A program made the translations under genes and the position numbers. DNA of 8,681 nucleotides from the NCBI GenBank assembly GCA_002297865.1, contig DBKX01000358.1, positions 1 through 8,681 on the forward strand, in the 5' to 3' direction. Below, piece after piece: positions 7,937-8,681 of this stretch (within the stretch, counting starts at the first letter, position 1; the number at the start of each line of letters is the position of its first letter). The notes beneath the pieces are model-generated. The model searched no databases. It saw nothing but the letters and a program-made list of their open reading frames with translations, and was not told the origin of the DNA. The stretch comes from Lachnoclostridium sp. UBA739. GTDB taxonomy: Bacteria > Bacillota_A > Clostridia > Lachnospirales > Lachnospiraceae.

Positions 7937-8308
7937 ATGGAACATAAATGCTCTTCACACTGCGACAGTGGTGAAAATATTAAATATACGGGTTTCGGAT
8001 ATACGTTATCGTTGATAAATGGAAAATATAAGCTGATTATAATTTATTGGCTGTCTATGCATAAAAAGGTTATGAGATATAATGAGTTGAAGAAATGTCT
8101 GGGAAGTATTTCTCATAAAACGTTAAGTGCTACATTAAAAGAAATGGAAGCAGATGGGCTGATTATTCGAACGGAATATCCTCAGATACCGCCGAAGGTG
8201 GAGTATAGGCTTTCGAAGCGTGGAGAGTCTCTTGTGCCAATTCTGATTGCAATGTGTGAGTGGGGCGGGAAACATAAGGGAGATTCTTTGAAAGATGATA
8301 ATACGTAG
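7937..8308 (+). CDS. HxlR-family winged-helix transcriptional regulator
   Basis: The 123-residue protein runs from ATG 7937 to TAG 8306-8308, a typical length for HxlR proteins. The family signature appears as FGYTLSLINGKYKLIIIYWL at residues 20-39. It is followed by the recognition-helix region, with MRYNELKKCLGSISHKTLSA (46-65), and then TLKEMEADGLIIRTEY. The wing region is PPKVEYRLSKRGESL, and the C-terminal helix (PILIAMCEWGGKH) would form the dimer interface. Cysteines are at 5, 9, 54 and 107. Some HxlR proteins, such as YodB and HypR of Bacillus, sense quinones, electrophiles or disulfide stress through an N-terminal Cys, so a redox-sensing role is plausible but not shown. The gene is divergent from the cupin gene across a shared operator-like palindrome, suggesting that it regulates the cupin gene and itself. 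A transporter remnant follows 12 bases after the stop codon. Confidence 0.9.
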   Translation: MEHKCSSHCDSGENIKYTGFGYTLSLINGKYKLIIIYWLSMHKKVMRYNELKKCLGSISHKTLSATLKEMEADGLIIRTEYPQIPPKVEYRLSKRGESLVPILIAMCEWGGKHKGDSLKDDNT

Positions 8309-8320
8309 AAATAATGATAG

Positions 8321-8647
8321 ATTTTTCGATATTTAGCTGGTATCCTGTGTGCAATAACTGCAGGAGCTGGCTATTCCTTATACATTTTTTTTAATAAAAA
8401 ATGGAATATAGAGTCTGGATTAAGGACGCTTTTTTATATTTTCCTATTTGGAACAGTTTATTTAGGCATTCAGTTATTTTTTGATGATGCAGTATCTGTT
8501 GTGCACATTGAGTCTCTACCATATATTTTCTTACTTGCTATTATACCTACTATGGGTGGATTTTATTTTACAAATCGAGCTATTAACTATGCGATGGCAG
8601 GAGAGGTTCAATTAATAGTTGTATCATGCAGCTTAGAGCAGGACTAA
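8321..8647 (+). pseudogene. Truncated EamA/DMT-family transporter remnant
   Basis: A 108-codon frame opens immediately after an in-frame TAG (8318-8320), without a start codon or ribosome binding site, and ends at TAA 8645-8647. The peptide is strongly hydrophobic. Membrane-like segments begin YLAGILCAITAGAGYSLYIF (from ~8330), TLFYIFLFGTVYLGIQLFF (8426-8482) and SLPYIFLLAIIPTMGGFYF (from 8513), with a weaker fourth around AMAGEVQLI. The AGxxYSLYIFFNKK start and the IPTMGGFYFTNRAINYAMAGEVQLI-type ending resemble the second half of 10-TM EamA/DMT exporters, which are usually ~290-300 residues; only about a third is present. The last residues (VVSCSLEQD) do not continue the family pattern. It is probably a decayed paralogue or deletion product, once possibly co-transcribed with the HxlR gene. 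The family call comes from pattern recognition only. Confidence 0.65.
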
Positions 8648-8681
8648 ATTACTCAGACACTGCTCTCACGAATATTGTATA
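8626..8681 (+). pseudogene. Frame-shifted transporter-like fragment running off the window
   Basis: In a different frame from the preceding remnant and overlapping its end, ATG 8626 opens a frame of at least 18 codons reading MQLRAGLNYSDTALTNIV. This resembles the third-helix motif of EamA/DMT transporters (ALxYTxAxxANII). It could be the frame-shifted continuation of the remnant, or the fused remains of a second transporter. It has no ribosome binding site and is cut by the window edge, so it could also be a chance match. Confidence 0.3.

Noticed and set aside
8163..8354. Antisense frame opposite the HxlR gene end
   Set aside because: It is a shadow of the regulator frame with no ribosome binding site or domain.
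8382..8400. A/T palindrome (T-run followed by A-run) as a terminator after the HxlR gene
   Set aside because: It consists only of A and T with no GC stem, and lies within the transporter remnant, where it encodes FFNKK.

Overview
The window looks like chromosomal DNA of a low-GC Gram-positive anaerobe, most likely a clostridium of the Lachnospiraceae type. This rests on the AT-rich composition, strong AGGAGG-type ribosome binding sites, a giant lysine-rich modular surface protein ending in fibronectin-III-like and Big_2-like modules, and a clostridial-style HxlR regulator. No similarity search was possible, so the placement is an inference.

Layout. Positions 1-7056 are one uninterrupted reading frame on the + strand. 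It is already open at base 1, so its true N-terminus lies outside the window and at least 2351 residues are visible. It appears to be a very large extracytoplasmic modular protein: Ig-like and regulatory-like beta modules, a helical stretch, a Gly/aromatic beta-rich segment, a probable beta-propeller, CARDB-like modules, a basic linker, an FnIII-like module and a C-terminal Big_2-like module. No LPXTG sortase signal or SLH repeat is visible. A strong stem-loop at 7070-7108 separates it from a convergent gene and probably terminates both.

Positions 7136-7936 and onward hold a small divergent regulatory cassette. A two-domain cupin protein (minus strand, 7136-7795) and an HxlR-family winged-helix regulator (plus strand, 7937-8308) share a 141-base intergenic region. 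Two face-to-face promoters overlap there around a perfect 17-bp inverted repeat (TTATATTG-A-CAATATAA), which is the obvious candidate operator. The simplest model is that the HxlR protein controls itself and the cupin gene, perhaps in response to a redox or electrophile signal, since it carries N-terminal cysteines.

Positions 8321-8681 hold a decayed piece of an EamA/DMT-type membrane transporter. It has no start codon, covers only about a third of a normal protein, and ends in an early stop. A second, frame-shifted transporter-like stretch then runs off the window edge. The only substantial intergenic stretches are the short ones described above.
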